Below, one piece after another: positions 32,775 through 41,058 of a stretch of DNA of 64,000 bases. The notes below the pieces were generated by a model. That model saw only the letters and a list, made by a program, of their open reading frames with translations, did not search any database and had not been told where the DNA came from. Position numbers and translations under genes: made by a program. This DNA is from a bacterium (GTDB lineage Bacteria > Verrucomicrobiota > Kiritimatiellia > CAIKKV01 > CAITUY01): assembly GCA_037128595.1 (NCBI GenBank), contig JBAXWB010000018.1, positions 1 to 64,000 on the forward strand, in the 5' to 3' direction. How positions within the stretch are numbered: the stretch's first letter is position 1; the number at the start of each line of letters is the position of its first letter.

Positions 32775-33971
32775 ATGACATTAACACTCCATTTGAAACC
32801 CGGGCGCGATATCCCCATTACCCGGGGTCATCCCTGGATCATGTCGGGAGCCATTGCCCGCAGTGAAGGCGACCACACGCTTGATGAAGCCGATATCCTG
32901 GCGGCCAATGGCGCGTTCATTGCCCGCGCCACGGTGCATCCCGCCTCCGAAATCAGGGCCCGCGTGTTTTCAACCACCGCCGGCGACCACCTCGACGCGG
33001 CAGGCATCCGGGAACGCCTTGAGGTCGCGCTGGAACGCCGTCAACGCTGGTTACCCTGGGGCCTGGATACGGCCGCCCGGCTCGTGTTCTCCGAGAGCGA
33101 CGGGCTGCCCGGATTGATCGTGGACCGGTATGCCGACGTGCTGGTGATCCAACTGTTGACCGCCCCCTGGGAAGCCCGCAGGGAAATGCTCATTGAGACC
33201 CTGAAAAAACTCCTGCATCCCAAAACGATCTGGGAGCGTTCAGATGTGGATGCCCGCCGCCACGAAGGGCTTGAGCCCCGGAAAGCGCTGGTGTATGGCG
33301 CCCCCCTGACCGGGCCCGTCCCCTTCAAGGAAGAACAGATGCGTTTTCTTGCAGATGTCGAGAATGGGCACAAAACCGGGTTTTATCTCGATCAACGCGC
33401 CAGCCGGCAGGCACTCCGGACCTGGGTGGGCCAACTCGGGGCCCCCAAGGTGCTGAATGGCTTTGCCTATACGGACTCCTTTGGGGCCTGCGCCCTACAG
33501 GCCGGTGCGGCCAGCGTGCTCTCCCTGGATTCCTCCGTCTCGGCCCAGGAACTTTCAGACCGGCAGCTGGCGCTCAACTCCGGCTGTGATCCCGCCAAGC
33601 GGACCTACCGCATCGGTGATGCCTTCGAATTGTTCCGGGAACTGAAGCAGGAAAAAGCCCGGTTTGATCTCATCATCCTGGATCCTCCGAAACTGGTGAA
33701 CCGGAAAGCCAAAATGCCGCAGGGCTTGCGCGCCTACAAGGACATCAATCTGCTGGCCTTTCAGCTCCTGAATCCCGGCGGGATCCTGTTCTCGTTCTCA
33801 TGCAGTGGACTGGTGGAGCGGGATCTCTTCGGGAAGGTGATCGAAGGCGCCGCCCGCGACGCCAAGCGTCCCGTTCAATTCCTGGAAGACCTCAACCAGC
33901 CGGCCGACCATCCCCGCAAACCGGGGTTCGCGGAAGCCGGTTATCTCAAGGGGTTTGTTGTGGGCGTCTGA
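32775..33971 (+). CDS. rlmI: RlmI-type 23S rRNA cytosine-5 methyltransferase
   Basis: An N-terminal PUA domain (RGHPWIMSGAIARSEG), a central RlmI-like segment (LVFSESDGLPGLIVDRYADVLVIQ) and a Rossmann SAM-dependent methyltransferase domain with NGFAYTDSFGACALQAGA and FDLIILDPPKLVNRK. FSCSGLVERDLF carries the catalytic-type Cys. RlmI methylates C1962 of 23S rRNA in Escherichia coli; the target here is inferred from the family. It ends inside the convergent AraC-type gene (26-base overlap). Confidence 0.88.
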   Translation: MTLTLHLKPGRDIPITRGHPWIMSGAIARSEGDHTLDEADILAANGAFIARATVHPASEIRARVFSTTAGDHLDAAGIRERLEVALERRQRWLPWGLDTAARLVFSESDGLPGLIVDRYADVLVIQLLTAPWEARREMLIETLKKLLHPKTIWERSDVDARRHEGLEPRKALVYGAPLTGPVPFKEEQMRFLADVENGHKTGFYLDQRASRQALRTWVGQLGAPKVLNGFAYTDSFGACALQAGAASVLSLDSSVSAQELSDRQLALNSGCDPAKRTYRIGDAFELFRELKQEKARFDLIILDPPKLVNRKAKMPQGLRAYKDINLLAFQLLNPGGILFSFSCSGLVERDLFGKVIEGAARDAKRPVQFLEDLNQPADHPRKPGFAEAGYLKGFVVGV

Positions 33972-34908
33972 GACGTCCCGGCGTCTGGCGGGGGACCCCG
34001 ATTCCATTGCCACGGGCATACCGGAACGTTTTAGCGGTTTGTCCCACCTGCCGCCGGAACATGGTCATAAAATTGCGCTCATTGGGATAGCCGCACAGCG
34101 CGGCGATCTCCTTGATCGGGCGGCTGGTATTATCCAGCATTTGCTTGGCCATTTTCAGCCGGTACCCCTGAATGTACCGCATCACCGGGATTCCGAAGGA
34201 TTGGCGGAACATGCGATTGGCCTGCCGCAGGCTGATGCACATGCAGGCGGCGACATCCCGGACCTGGAGCGGAGCGTGAAAATTATTTTCAATGTGCAGC
34301 ACCGCTTGATGCAGGCGTAAGTCCTGCGGATGGTCGCGATGCGCAGGCGTTTCAAGCGGGGTATGCTTACCGCCACAAAACGCATTCACCACGGCAAAGA
34401 AAAACTTCGTAAACAGACCGGGCAGGGAAAACTCGAACCCCGGGCCCTGCTCCACGATCTCCTCTGAAATCATCCGGCAGATTCCCTCAAATTTAGGAGC
34501 CGACACCAGCCGCTTCTTCGTCTCAATGAACGTCCGCACCATATCCGACAATTCCACCTGCGCGCCACCCCCTGCACTGGCACCGGAGTAGATACCGAAA
34601 GAGGCGCAGTAAATACCCAGAGGCGCTTTCGAATCCGCATGAAGGCCATGCTCCTCTCCCGGATGGGCAATCAGCAGGTCACCCCGGACCACACTCTGCC
34701 GCTGCCCCTTGATGGTATATTTTCCCGACCCCTGGGAAACAAAACAAAGTTCAAAAAAAGAATGGGCATGATCCTGATTATGCCAGTAATGCGGAGCCAT
34801 CCGGCCCCAATTCAGGAGTTCCACATTGTAGCGTCCGACATGGACCAAACTCCGGGGCAACGCCTGATGAAAGAAAAAAGCCTTGTTATTATTATCTGCT
34901 GTCTTCAT
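33946..34908 (-). CDS. AraC-family regulator, divergent from a secreted glycosidase
   Basis: The N-terminal cupin region (NQDHAHSFFELCFVSQGSGKYTIKG, DLLIAHPGEEHGL) senses a ligand. The C-terminal double helix-turn-helix is typical (VRDVAACMCISLRQANRMFRQSFG and IKEIAALCGYPNERNFMTMFRRQVGQT). It faces the large glycosidase gene across 120 bases (34909-35028), so it most likely controls that gene and its deacetylase neighbour in response to sugar. Confidence 0.9.
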   Translation of the reverse strand: MKTADNNNKAFFFHQALPRSLVHVGRYNVELLNWGRMAPHYWHNQDHAHSFFELCFVSQGSGKYTIKGQRQSVVRGDLLIAHPGEEHGLHADSKAPLGIYCASFGIYSGASAGGGAQVELSDMVRTFIETKKRLVSAPKFEGICRMISEEIVEQGPGFEFSLPGLFTKFFFAVVNAFCGGKHTPLETPAHRDHPQDLRLHQAVLHIENNFHAPLQVRDVAACMCISLRQANRMFRQSFGIPVMRYIQGYRLKMAKQMLDNTSRPIKEIAALCGYPNERNFMTMFRRQVGQTAKTFRYARGNGIGVPRQTPGRLRRPQQTP

Positions 34909-35028
34909 GAGACCCCTTTGTACCCATCGCCTTAATTTTTAAGGATATCATAATCCGTGTCCTGATTGCAAACATGCATGTCCCGACAGGAGACTTGTCC
35001 TTCTCCGGTAATCGGCTAACGTTAAAAG

Positions 35029-38000
35029 ATGAATAACATTAAACGCTGCGGCTTGATTCTCCTTATGTGCCTGACAGGCATTTCGACCAGCCACGCCGAA
35101 GGGCAGGTTGTGACCAAGGATATCGGTAATTTTGCCGACGGGCAATGGGTCCCGTCGATGTGGAATGCCGCCTCAGGCAAAGTCACAGGGGGTAAGGAAA
35201 CCGAAACCGTCGTGCTTTTCTCCGGCCGGGGCTTCGAGCATTTCACCCTTGAACCCAAGCAACCGCTCATCATCCCTGGCAAATGCAGCAAGGTGTTCCT
35301 GCGATACAAGATGAATGAAGGCTACGGCGTGACCCTGAAATTCAATGATGGATGGGGGCGAGGGGAAGCGGATGGCAAGAAGTACGAATGGGGACTCCCT
35401 GCTAAATCGCCGGACCAATGGCAGGATGTGGTGTTTAATGTCCCCACCAACTGGGTTATGCCACTTCAAATCACCGGCGTCTTCACCCATAACTGGGGCA
35501 ACGATAACAAAAAGGCCGATTTCCACTTCACCCTGGGCGGACTGAAGGTGGAAACAGATCTCAGTGAGGTGGACCCCGTCTCCGGCAAACTGCAGTCATG
35601 GACCACGGAACCCCAGCCGAAAAACCCAAAAGACGCGTTAAAGGAATGCCCCGCGGTACCGTTGTTACAGGCCCATATCAATGCCACGGAATTGTCCAAT
35701 GTGTTTGCCGGCGAAGAACCGCAAGTCCATGTGGTGGTCAATAACTGGAAGTCCGGCATCGCCACGGGCAAGCTTTCCTACAAGATTCTCGACAATAACG
35801 GCAAGGTGATATCGACCGGTGATAAATCCATTTCCGCCGAAAGTTTCTGTGATGTGCCCTTGCGGCTGCCAGTTGAAAAGTTCGGACGCTACCAGCTTGA
35901 CGCCACGCTCAACCTGGAGGGCGGCACAGAGATCAAGGAGTCCCTCGTCTTTGCCAAGATTCCCGCCCCCCGCACCCTCACCGCGCAGGAAAAAGAGGCC
36001 TCCCCTTATGGGCTGAACATCCATTCCGGCAAACTCAGCGGCGACCTGATTTCGTATCTTCCCCCCTTCATCAAGGCTGGCCTGTACTGGTACCGGGATT
36101 ATGCCTGGGCCTATGGCTGGCTTGAGCGCGCCCGGGGCGATGACGGCAAATTCGGAGGCTGGCCCTATTATAATAAGGTGGGCAAGCATGCCCAGGAACT
36201 TGGGATCATCCTGATGCCCTGTTTACAGGACTCCATCCGTGTCCCCAAAGAGGTGGATGGTAAAACGGTGATTAATACCCCTGACCGGAACTGGGTAAGT
36301 GGCCTAGTCCTGGCAATGAACGCGTTCCCGAACCTCAAATACTGGGAACTGGACAATGAATACAACCTCAGGGATAACCAGAAGAAACTGGAGGACCAGA
36401 TCGGCTGGAAAAACTACAAGCTCTATCATCAACGGTTTGCCGATGCGGCGGACGCCCTGAGCGCCGGCGAAATCGTGGCGGTGGAAGAAGGCCGGGCCGG
36501 CTGTCACCCGGAAAAAATCGAGGACTGTGTCCGCAGCGGTAGTTTCGACAAGATCAAAGTGGTTAACAGCCACAGTTATTGCGGCAGCGAACCTCCGGAA
36601 ACCAGCGGCGAAAACATGAACACCGGCGGCGGCGGGGATTCGGGGTCCGTTACGGCACGCACCTTTTATGACAACCTCCGGGACGCCAAGAAAGCCGGGT
36701 GTGCGGATGGCAAAGTCCGCCAGCACTGGCTCACGGAATTCGCGTGGGACACCCTGGCGGGCCATGTCGTCACCCCCTATCAGCAAGCCGCCTACCTCCC
36801 CCGCAGCTGGATGCTGGCACTGGCCTCAGGCACCGAAAAATGTTTCTGGTTCGGGGATGCCGACTCGGCCCACCCCGCCTTGTTCTTCGATGGATGCGGC
36901 CTGATGGGCCCCGGCCCGCGCAATGAACCGAAGCTCGCCCTCTGCAGTTTGGCGGGACTGACCCATATCCTCCCGAGCCCGACCTACATCGGCACCCTGG
37001 ATGCCGGTGAGGGCTCCTGCGGCTACCTGTTCTCCCAGTACGGGAAACTCGTGGCCGCGCTTTGGATGATCGCCACCGATGATGGCCTCAAGGTGGATGT
37101 CAAAGCCGAGACGGTGTATGACTATCTTGGAAATCCGCTCTCCCCGGGAAAACAGACGCTAAACAACACGCCCCTCTACGCGGTCGGCGTGGACAAGGGC
37201 AGTCGCTGGTACGCCCAGACCGCCTATGAACTCGCCTCGCGTCATATTCTTGCTGGCGCCATCGGCGACACCGTGGAAGCGACCGTGGAAGTACGCAATA
37301 ACCGGGAGCACCCGCTGACCTGCGAACTGTCGATGTCTCTGCCTGGAGGCTGGGAGAATAAGGCGGGCATCAAAACGATGACGGTTAAGCCTGGCGAAAC
37401 AAACCTCGTAACGCTCCCGTTCTCAATCCCACTGAAAGCAGAAATGGGCGTAAAACCCATCACGATCGGAATCGCCGAAAATGGCAAGCCCCTGAAAACC
37501 ATGTCCTTCACCCTTCAGGTGCGGGATCCTCTCTCACTGTCCATCAGCCCGCTCGGGAACAAACCCTGCGTGAAGAACGTCCAAATGACCATTGCGAATC
37601 TTTCGGCGTCACCGCGCACGGGCAACGTCACATTGCAACTGCCCTCGACCTGGAAAGCGACCCCCCCGAGCCTGGCGGTCACGGATCTGCTCCCTGGCAA
37701 GAAACGGGATCTGGAATTCAAAATAGACTGGAGTGCAGGGGTAAAGGAAGGCGACACCGCTTCAGCCACCTTTGCCACATCAGGAAACGCCCAGATCACC
37801 AAGCCGCTCATTGCGGGCATGACCACCCTCCACCGTTTCAAAGGAAAAATGAATCCTGACGGTGATCTCTCCGACTGGAGCGAAAAAAATCGTCTGCCGG
37901 ACTGGATGATTGGATCGACCATGGGTAAATCAGGCGCGCAATTCTGGATGGGATGGGCCCCGGAAGGTCTCTATGTGGCGGTGAAAGTGGAGGACTCCAT

Positions 38001-38433
38001 CCTGGACACCCTTGATCCGCGCAGTTTCTGGGGCGCTGAATGTCTTGAATTATTTGTCGCCACTACTGACGCTAAAAGTCATGAAGCCTACGTACCCGGG
38101 GACCACCAGTTCTGGGTGGTGCCGCAAGTGGCGAAAGCAACGGCCTACATCGGCCAATGGAAGCGGAACAATGAAATTCCCAACATCATCTATGACCTAC
38201 AGGGAGTCAAGAGTGCGGCCCGTGCCAACGGCAGCGGGTACGTAATGGAATTCATGATTCCTTCGTCTGCCCTTCAGAAATTTGAGCCCAAGGTGGGCGG
38301 GCATATCGGCCTGAACCTCAATCTCAATATCAAGGGGAAAGGCTATGACCGCGAAGCGTTCTGGCCGGAAGCCAAAAACAGTACTATTATCAACCAACCC
38401 AAAGCGTGGGGTTCAGCCGAGTTGGCTGAGTAA
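35029..38433 (+). CDS. Large secreted multidomain glycosidase with C-terminal CBM9-like module
   Basis: Signal peptide (CGLILLMCLTGISTSHA), N-terminal beta-sandwich (residues about 25-185), a second Ig-like part, then a TIM barrel (about 330-650) related to clan A enzymes such as GH39. Acid/base candidate Glu 444 (YWELDNEY) and nucleophile candidate Glu 570 (HWLTEFAWD). Then two Ig-like segments with the NEW3-type pattern, and finally a CBM9/DOMON-like domain (GDLSDWSEKNRLPDW, FWMGWAPEGLYVAVKVEDS). Substrate unknown. It is followed by a polysaccharide deacetylase 20 bases later. Confidence 0.82.
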   Translation: MNNIKRCGLILLMCLTGISTSHAEGQVVTKDIGNFADGQWVPSMWNAASGKVTGGKETETVVLFSGRGFEHFTLEPKQPLIIPGKCSKVFLRYKMNEGYGVTLKFNDGWGRGEADGKKYEWGLPAKSPDQWQDVVFNVPTNWVMPLQITGVFTHNWGNDNKKADFHFTLGGLKVETDLSEVDPVSGKLQSWTTEPQPKNPKDALKECPAVPLLQAHINATELSNVFAGEEPQVHVVVNNWKSGIATGKLSYKILDNNGKVISTGDKSISAESFCDVPLRLPVEKFGRYQLDATLNLEGGTEIKESLVFAKIPAPRTLTAQEKEASPYGLNIHSGKLSGDLISYLPPFIKAGLYWYRDYAWAYGWLERARGDDGKFGGWPYYNKVGKHAQELGIILMPCLQDSIRVPKEVDGKTVINTPDRNWVSGLVLAMNAFPNLKYWELDNEYNLRDNQKKLEDQIGWKNYKLYHQRFADAADALSAGEIVAVEEGRAGCHPEKIEDCVRSGSFDKIKVVNSHSYCGSEPPETSGENMNTGGGGDSGSVTARTFYDNLRDAKKAGCADGKVRQHWLTEFAWDTLAGHVVTPYQQAAYLPRSWMLALASGTEKCFWFGDADSAHPALFFDGCGLMGPGPRNEPKLALCSLAGLTHILPSPTYIGTLDAGEGSCGYLFSQYGKLVAALWMIATDDGLKVDVKAETVYDYLGNPLSPGKQTLNNTPLYAVGVDKGSRWYAQTAYELASRHILAGAIGDTVEATVEVRNNREHPLTCELSMSLPGGWENKAGIKTMTVKPGETNLVTLPFSIPLKAEMGVKPITIGIAENGKPLKTMSFTLQVRDPLSLSISPLGNKPCVKNVQMTIANLSASPRTGNVTLQLPSTWKATPPSLAVTDLLPGKKRDLEFKIDWSAGVKEGDTASATFATSGNAQITKPLIAGMTTLHRFKGKMNPDGDLSDWSEKNRLPDWMIGSTMGKSGAQFWMGWAPEGLYVAVKVEDSILDTLDPRSFWGAECLELFVATTDAKSHEAYVPGDHQFWVVPQVAKATAYIGQWKRNNEIPNIIYDLQGVKSAARANGSGYVMEFMIPSSALQKFEPKVGGHIGLNLNLNIKGKGYDREAFWPEAKNSTIINQPKAWGSAELAE

Positions 38434-38453
38434 ACAAAGATCAGGAAACATCG

Positions 38454-39428
38454 ATGAATTATCAACATATGGTCCGGATGGCTGTGATTCCCTGCGTCGT
38501 CGCCGCCTTGCCGGTGCTGGCGCTCGAAACGACGGGAGAGACCCGGATCGCCAAATGGAAATATGACCGGCAGGCGGCTTTCCTGCTGATGTTTGACGAT
38601 AGTGAACCCTCTCATCTGAAATATGTTATTCCCGAATTGGAGAAGCGGGATCTGATGGGTACGTTTTTTATCGTTCCGGGCGCCCCCTGGTACGATAAAA
38701 ATGCCTGGGAAACGAAAGTTCCCCTTACGCGAATGGAGCTTGGCAACCATACCCTGCACCATTCAGGCGCCACCAATAGTGTGGTCGCGGAAGCAGAAAT
38801 CGCCGGCTGCCAGGAGGTGTTGCACCGGATTTATCCCGACCGGAAGAACCCCCGGCTGATTGTTTTTGCCTATCCGGGCGGAAGTCCCTGGACGCTCTCC
38901 GCTGCCGAGAAGGCGGCCATGCTGAAACAGAATCATTTCATCACACGTCCGCCGCCCGCCGGCCATTTCGGGGGAGTAGACCTGAAGACCGGCACCGCAT
39001 TGGTGCAGGTCCTCGACCGGGCCCTGACAAACGGTTCGATGGAGCATCTCTCGTTTCACGGGGTTGGCGGGGATTGGCTCAGTGTCTCACTGCCCGACTT
39101 TACCCAACTGCTCGATGCCATGGTGGCTAATCGTGACAAGTTATGGGTAACCGATCCGGTATCGTTGCATAAGTATGAATCCGAACGGGATCAGGCCAAG
39201 GTGCAGGTTTTGGAACAACAACCCGGCGGACTCCGCCTCGCCCTCCACGGGCTGAAGGATCCCCTGTATGACGAAGCATTGACCCTGATTACCCCCGTAC
39301 CCGCCGACTGGAAGAAATGTTCAGTGACCCAGGGCGACCAGGTGGCCACCGTCTCGGCCGTGCAGGGTTCGATCCAGTACGAAGCCTTGCCAGATGGTCC
39401 GGACATTGTGATTAAGCCTGTGCGCTGA
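38454..39428 (+). CDS. Secreted polysaccharide deacetylase (NodB homology)
   Basis: A signal peptide precedes a carbohydrate-esterase family 4-like barrel. AAFLLMFDDSEPSHLKYVIPEL has the paired Asp of motif 1 (usually TFDDG), LGNHTLHHS supplies the two metal-binding histidines, and FAYPGGSPW is motif 3. The tail beyond residue 235 is a small beta domain. Motif 1 is altered (MFDDSEPS), so the exact substrate may differ from chitin. It is co-oriented and close to the large glycosidase, and the two probably act on the same glycan. Confidence 0.85.
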   Translation: MNYQHMVRMAVIPCVVAALPVLALETTGETRIAKWKYDRQAAFLLMFDDSEPSHLKYVIPELEKRDLMGTFFIVPGAPWYDKNAWETKVPLTRMELGNHTLHHSGATNSVVAEAEIAGCQEVLHRIYPDRKNPRLIVFAYPGGSPWTLSAAEKAAMLKQNHFITRPPPAGHFGGVDLKTGTALVQVLDRALTNGSMEHLSFHGVGGDWLSVSLPDFTQLLDAMVANRDKLWVTDPVSLHKYESERDQAKVQVLEQQPGGLRLALHGLKDPLYDEALTLITPVPADWKKCSVTQGDQVATVSAVQGSIQYEALPDGPDIVIKPVR

Positions 39429-39487
39429 TCTAAGACCAAATTCAGACCGCAGGTTTTCAGTGAAAAGATCCCATTTTGACTTCGTCA

Positions 39488-39565
39488 AGGTGGCGTTCGA
39501 CGTCCTCGGCGAACGATTCTACGCTCTGGCCGTCAATCAGCCGCCGAGGACGTCGGCTGCCACCT
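39488..39565. repeat. Long imperfect inverted repeat between convergent genes
   Basis: The arms 39488-39511 and 39542-39565 are 24 bases long and match at all but three consecutive positions (GTT against AGC), around a 30-base loop. The shared outer part is AGGTGGC and the inner part CGACGTCCTCGGCG. It lies between the deacetylase stop and the next minus-strand stop. There is no T tract. It looks like a repetitive extragenic palindrome or bidirectional attenuator; other copies cannot be looked for outside this window. Confidence 0.7.
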
Positions 39566-39575
39566 GTGCTTCGCG

Positions 39576-41009
39576 CTAATTTGTTCGCAAATTTTCTTCC
39601 ATGGATTCTGCTGAAATAGTTTTTTTGGCGCCGGGGCTCCGCAATCGATCCATGTAGGGTTGACGCAAGGAAGGCTTCAACCGGTTAATAAAAAACTGGG
39701 CGTCCGCCGCATAATCAGAGGCATACGGTTCCCTGGCTTTGGCTTCAGCAATGGAGGTATACTTTTCCGCGAGCCTGATGTCCTGGTCATTCCACCCCAG
39801 GTTCAACAGGACAGCGGTCCCGTGATTGGCCATAGACTGAGTCACCGTTTTGCCATAGATCCGGATATCATCGGTCACGGTAATCCCGGAGATGAGAAAG
39901 GACAACTCTTTGAATCTGAATGCCGGATCATCGGCGATGGTGATGTCAAAAAACACTTTGGTTCCCGGCTTGGCCCCGGGTCCATCGCTCACTTTGGAAA
40001 TGGACCGGATGATCGTGGTGTTTTGCTTGAGATAATTGTATTGCCAGATCTCATCAATCGTTGCCGGCCAGACACTGTCATCCCCTTTGGCGCCATAAGT
40101 TCGAAACAACCATTCCAGATAATCCTGACAGAAAGTGGGGACGGAATCGGCACAGAACTCGTGGGTCCCGAAGTGCACCAAGGCCCCGCTTCGTTTCATC
40201 GCCAGCGTATTGGCCTTTGCCTTGTCCAGGCCGAATGTCCGGGGAAACGCCAATTTAGCCAACTTCAGGTCATTCCGCCTGAGATCAAGGCCATCTTGCG
40301 GGTAAGTCTGATAGCCGCCATCCGTGACGCAGCACCTGATTTCCGGCAAGGCATAGGCGGCCTCAATATAGCGATTATCGCCGTTGGGACGGACTTCGAC
40401 CGTCGGATAGAGGCTGAGTTTCTGTTTCAGGAAGTCCAGATTCGCTCGAATGGAAGTATAAGGCTCTTGAGAGGTTCCGGATTCGTGGCAGTACACGCCT
40501 CCGCCGAAGTCGGAAAAAGTCTGGAGTTCGCCCTCCGAGATATAAGGGTTCAGCTCCCCTCCTCTGGCCGGCACCCAGACGTTCATCGGGGCAACACCAA
40601 ACCTGAATGGAACCACGTTTCCACACCCATCGGTCGCCCCTTTGTACTCACCCGCATAAATGCCCTGCCGGTAGGGAGCATCCGATTCATCATGGTAATA
40701 ATAGCCCTTGTCATTTCCGTAGAGGAATGCGGTCTTGCGGGTGGAGGTGAACCGGTTATTGGCATATCTCTGCAAATAGGAATAAAACCCGACATGACCG
40801 TCATCCCCGGTAAAGGCGATCGCCCAATCTTTATTGTATTTCAGGGGGGCAATGGATAGCTGGATCCCATCGACCCGGGATGTGTCTGTGACATTCACCC
40901 CGATCCGGTAGGTTACCCAGTCGACAGTGGTGACAGCTGCTAAAGTCTCAGCAAATGCTAAAAACACCAGTCCCAGAACAGAGGCCCATTTCACGCTGAA
41001 ATTCATCAT
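39576..41009 (-). CDS. Secreted protein of unknown family, remotely deacetylase-like
   Basis: A signal peptide ending near AETLAAV is followed by DWAIAFTGDDGHVGFYSYLQRYANN, which resembles the first motif of polysaccharide deacetylases (TFDDG). LVHFGTHEFCADSVPTF is a candidate second metal motif, and a C-terminal beta domain (residues about 335-400) follows. I cannot place the family. It is convergent with a clear deacetylase and downstream of two secreted beta-repeat proteins on the same strand (50-base gap), so it may share their surface role. Confidence 0.6.
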   Translation of the reverse strand: MMNFSVKWASVLGLVFLAFAETLAAVTTVDWVTYRIGVNVTDTSRVDGIQLSIAPLKYNKDWAIAFTGDDGHVGFYSYLQRYANNRFTSTRKTAFLYGNDKGYYYHDESDAPYRQGIYAGEYKGATDGCGNVVPFRFGVAPMNVWVPARGGELNPYISEGELQTFSDFGGGVYCHESGTSQEPYTSIRANLDFLKQKLSLYPTVEVRPNGDNRYIEAAYALPEIRCCVTDGGYQTYPQDGLDLRRNDLKLAKLAFPRTFGLDKAKANTLAMKRSGALVHFGTHEFCADSVPTFCQDYLEWLFRTYGAKGDDSVWPATIDEIWQYNYLKQNTTIIRSISKVSDGPGAKPGTKVFFDITIADDPAFRFKELSFLISGITVTDDIRIYGKTVTQSMANHGTAVLLNLGWNDQDIRLAEKYTSIAEAKAREPYASDYAADAQFFINRLKPSLRQPYMDRLRSPGAKKTISAESMEENLRTN

Positions 41010-41058
41010 ATTTTCCTTTGCAAACTCACGTTCACCGCTATCCTGATCTGGAACCCTC

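Noticed and set aside
39660-40859. 399-codon plus-strand frame opposite the unassigned secreted protein
   Set aside because: The minus-strand product has a signal peptide and enzyme-like motifs; the plus-strand product has neither.
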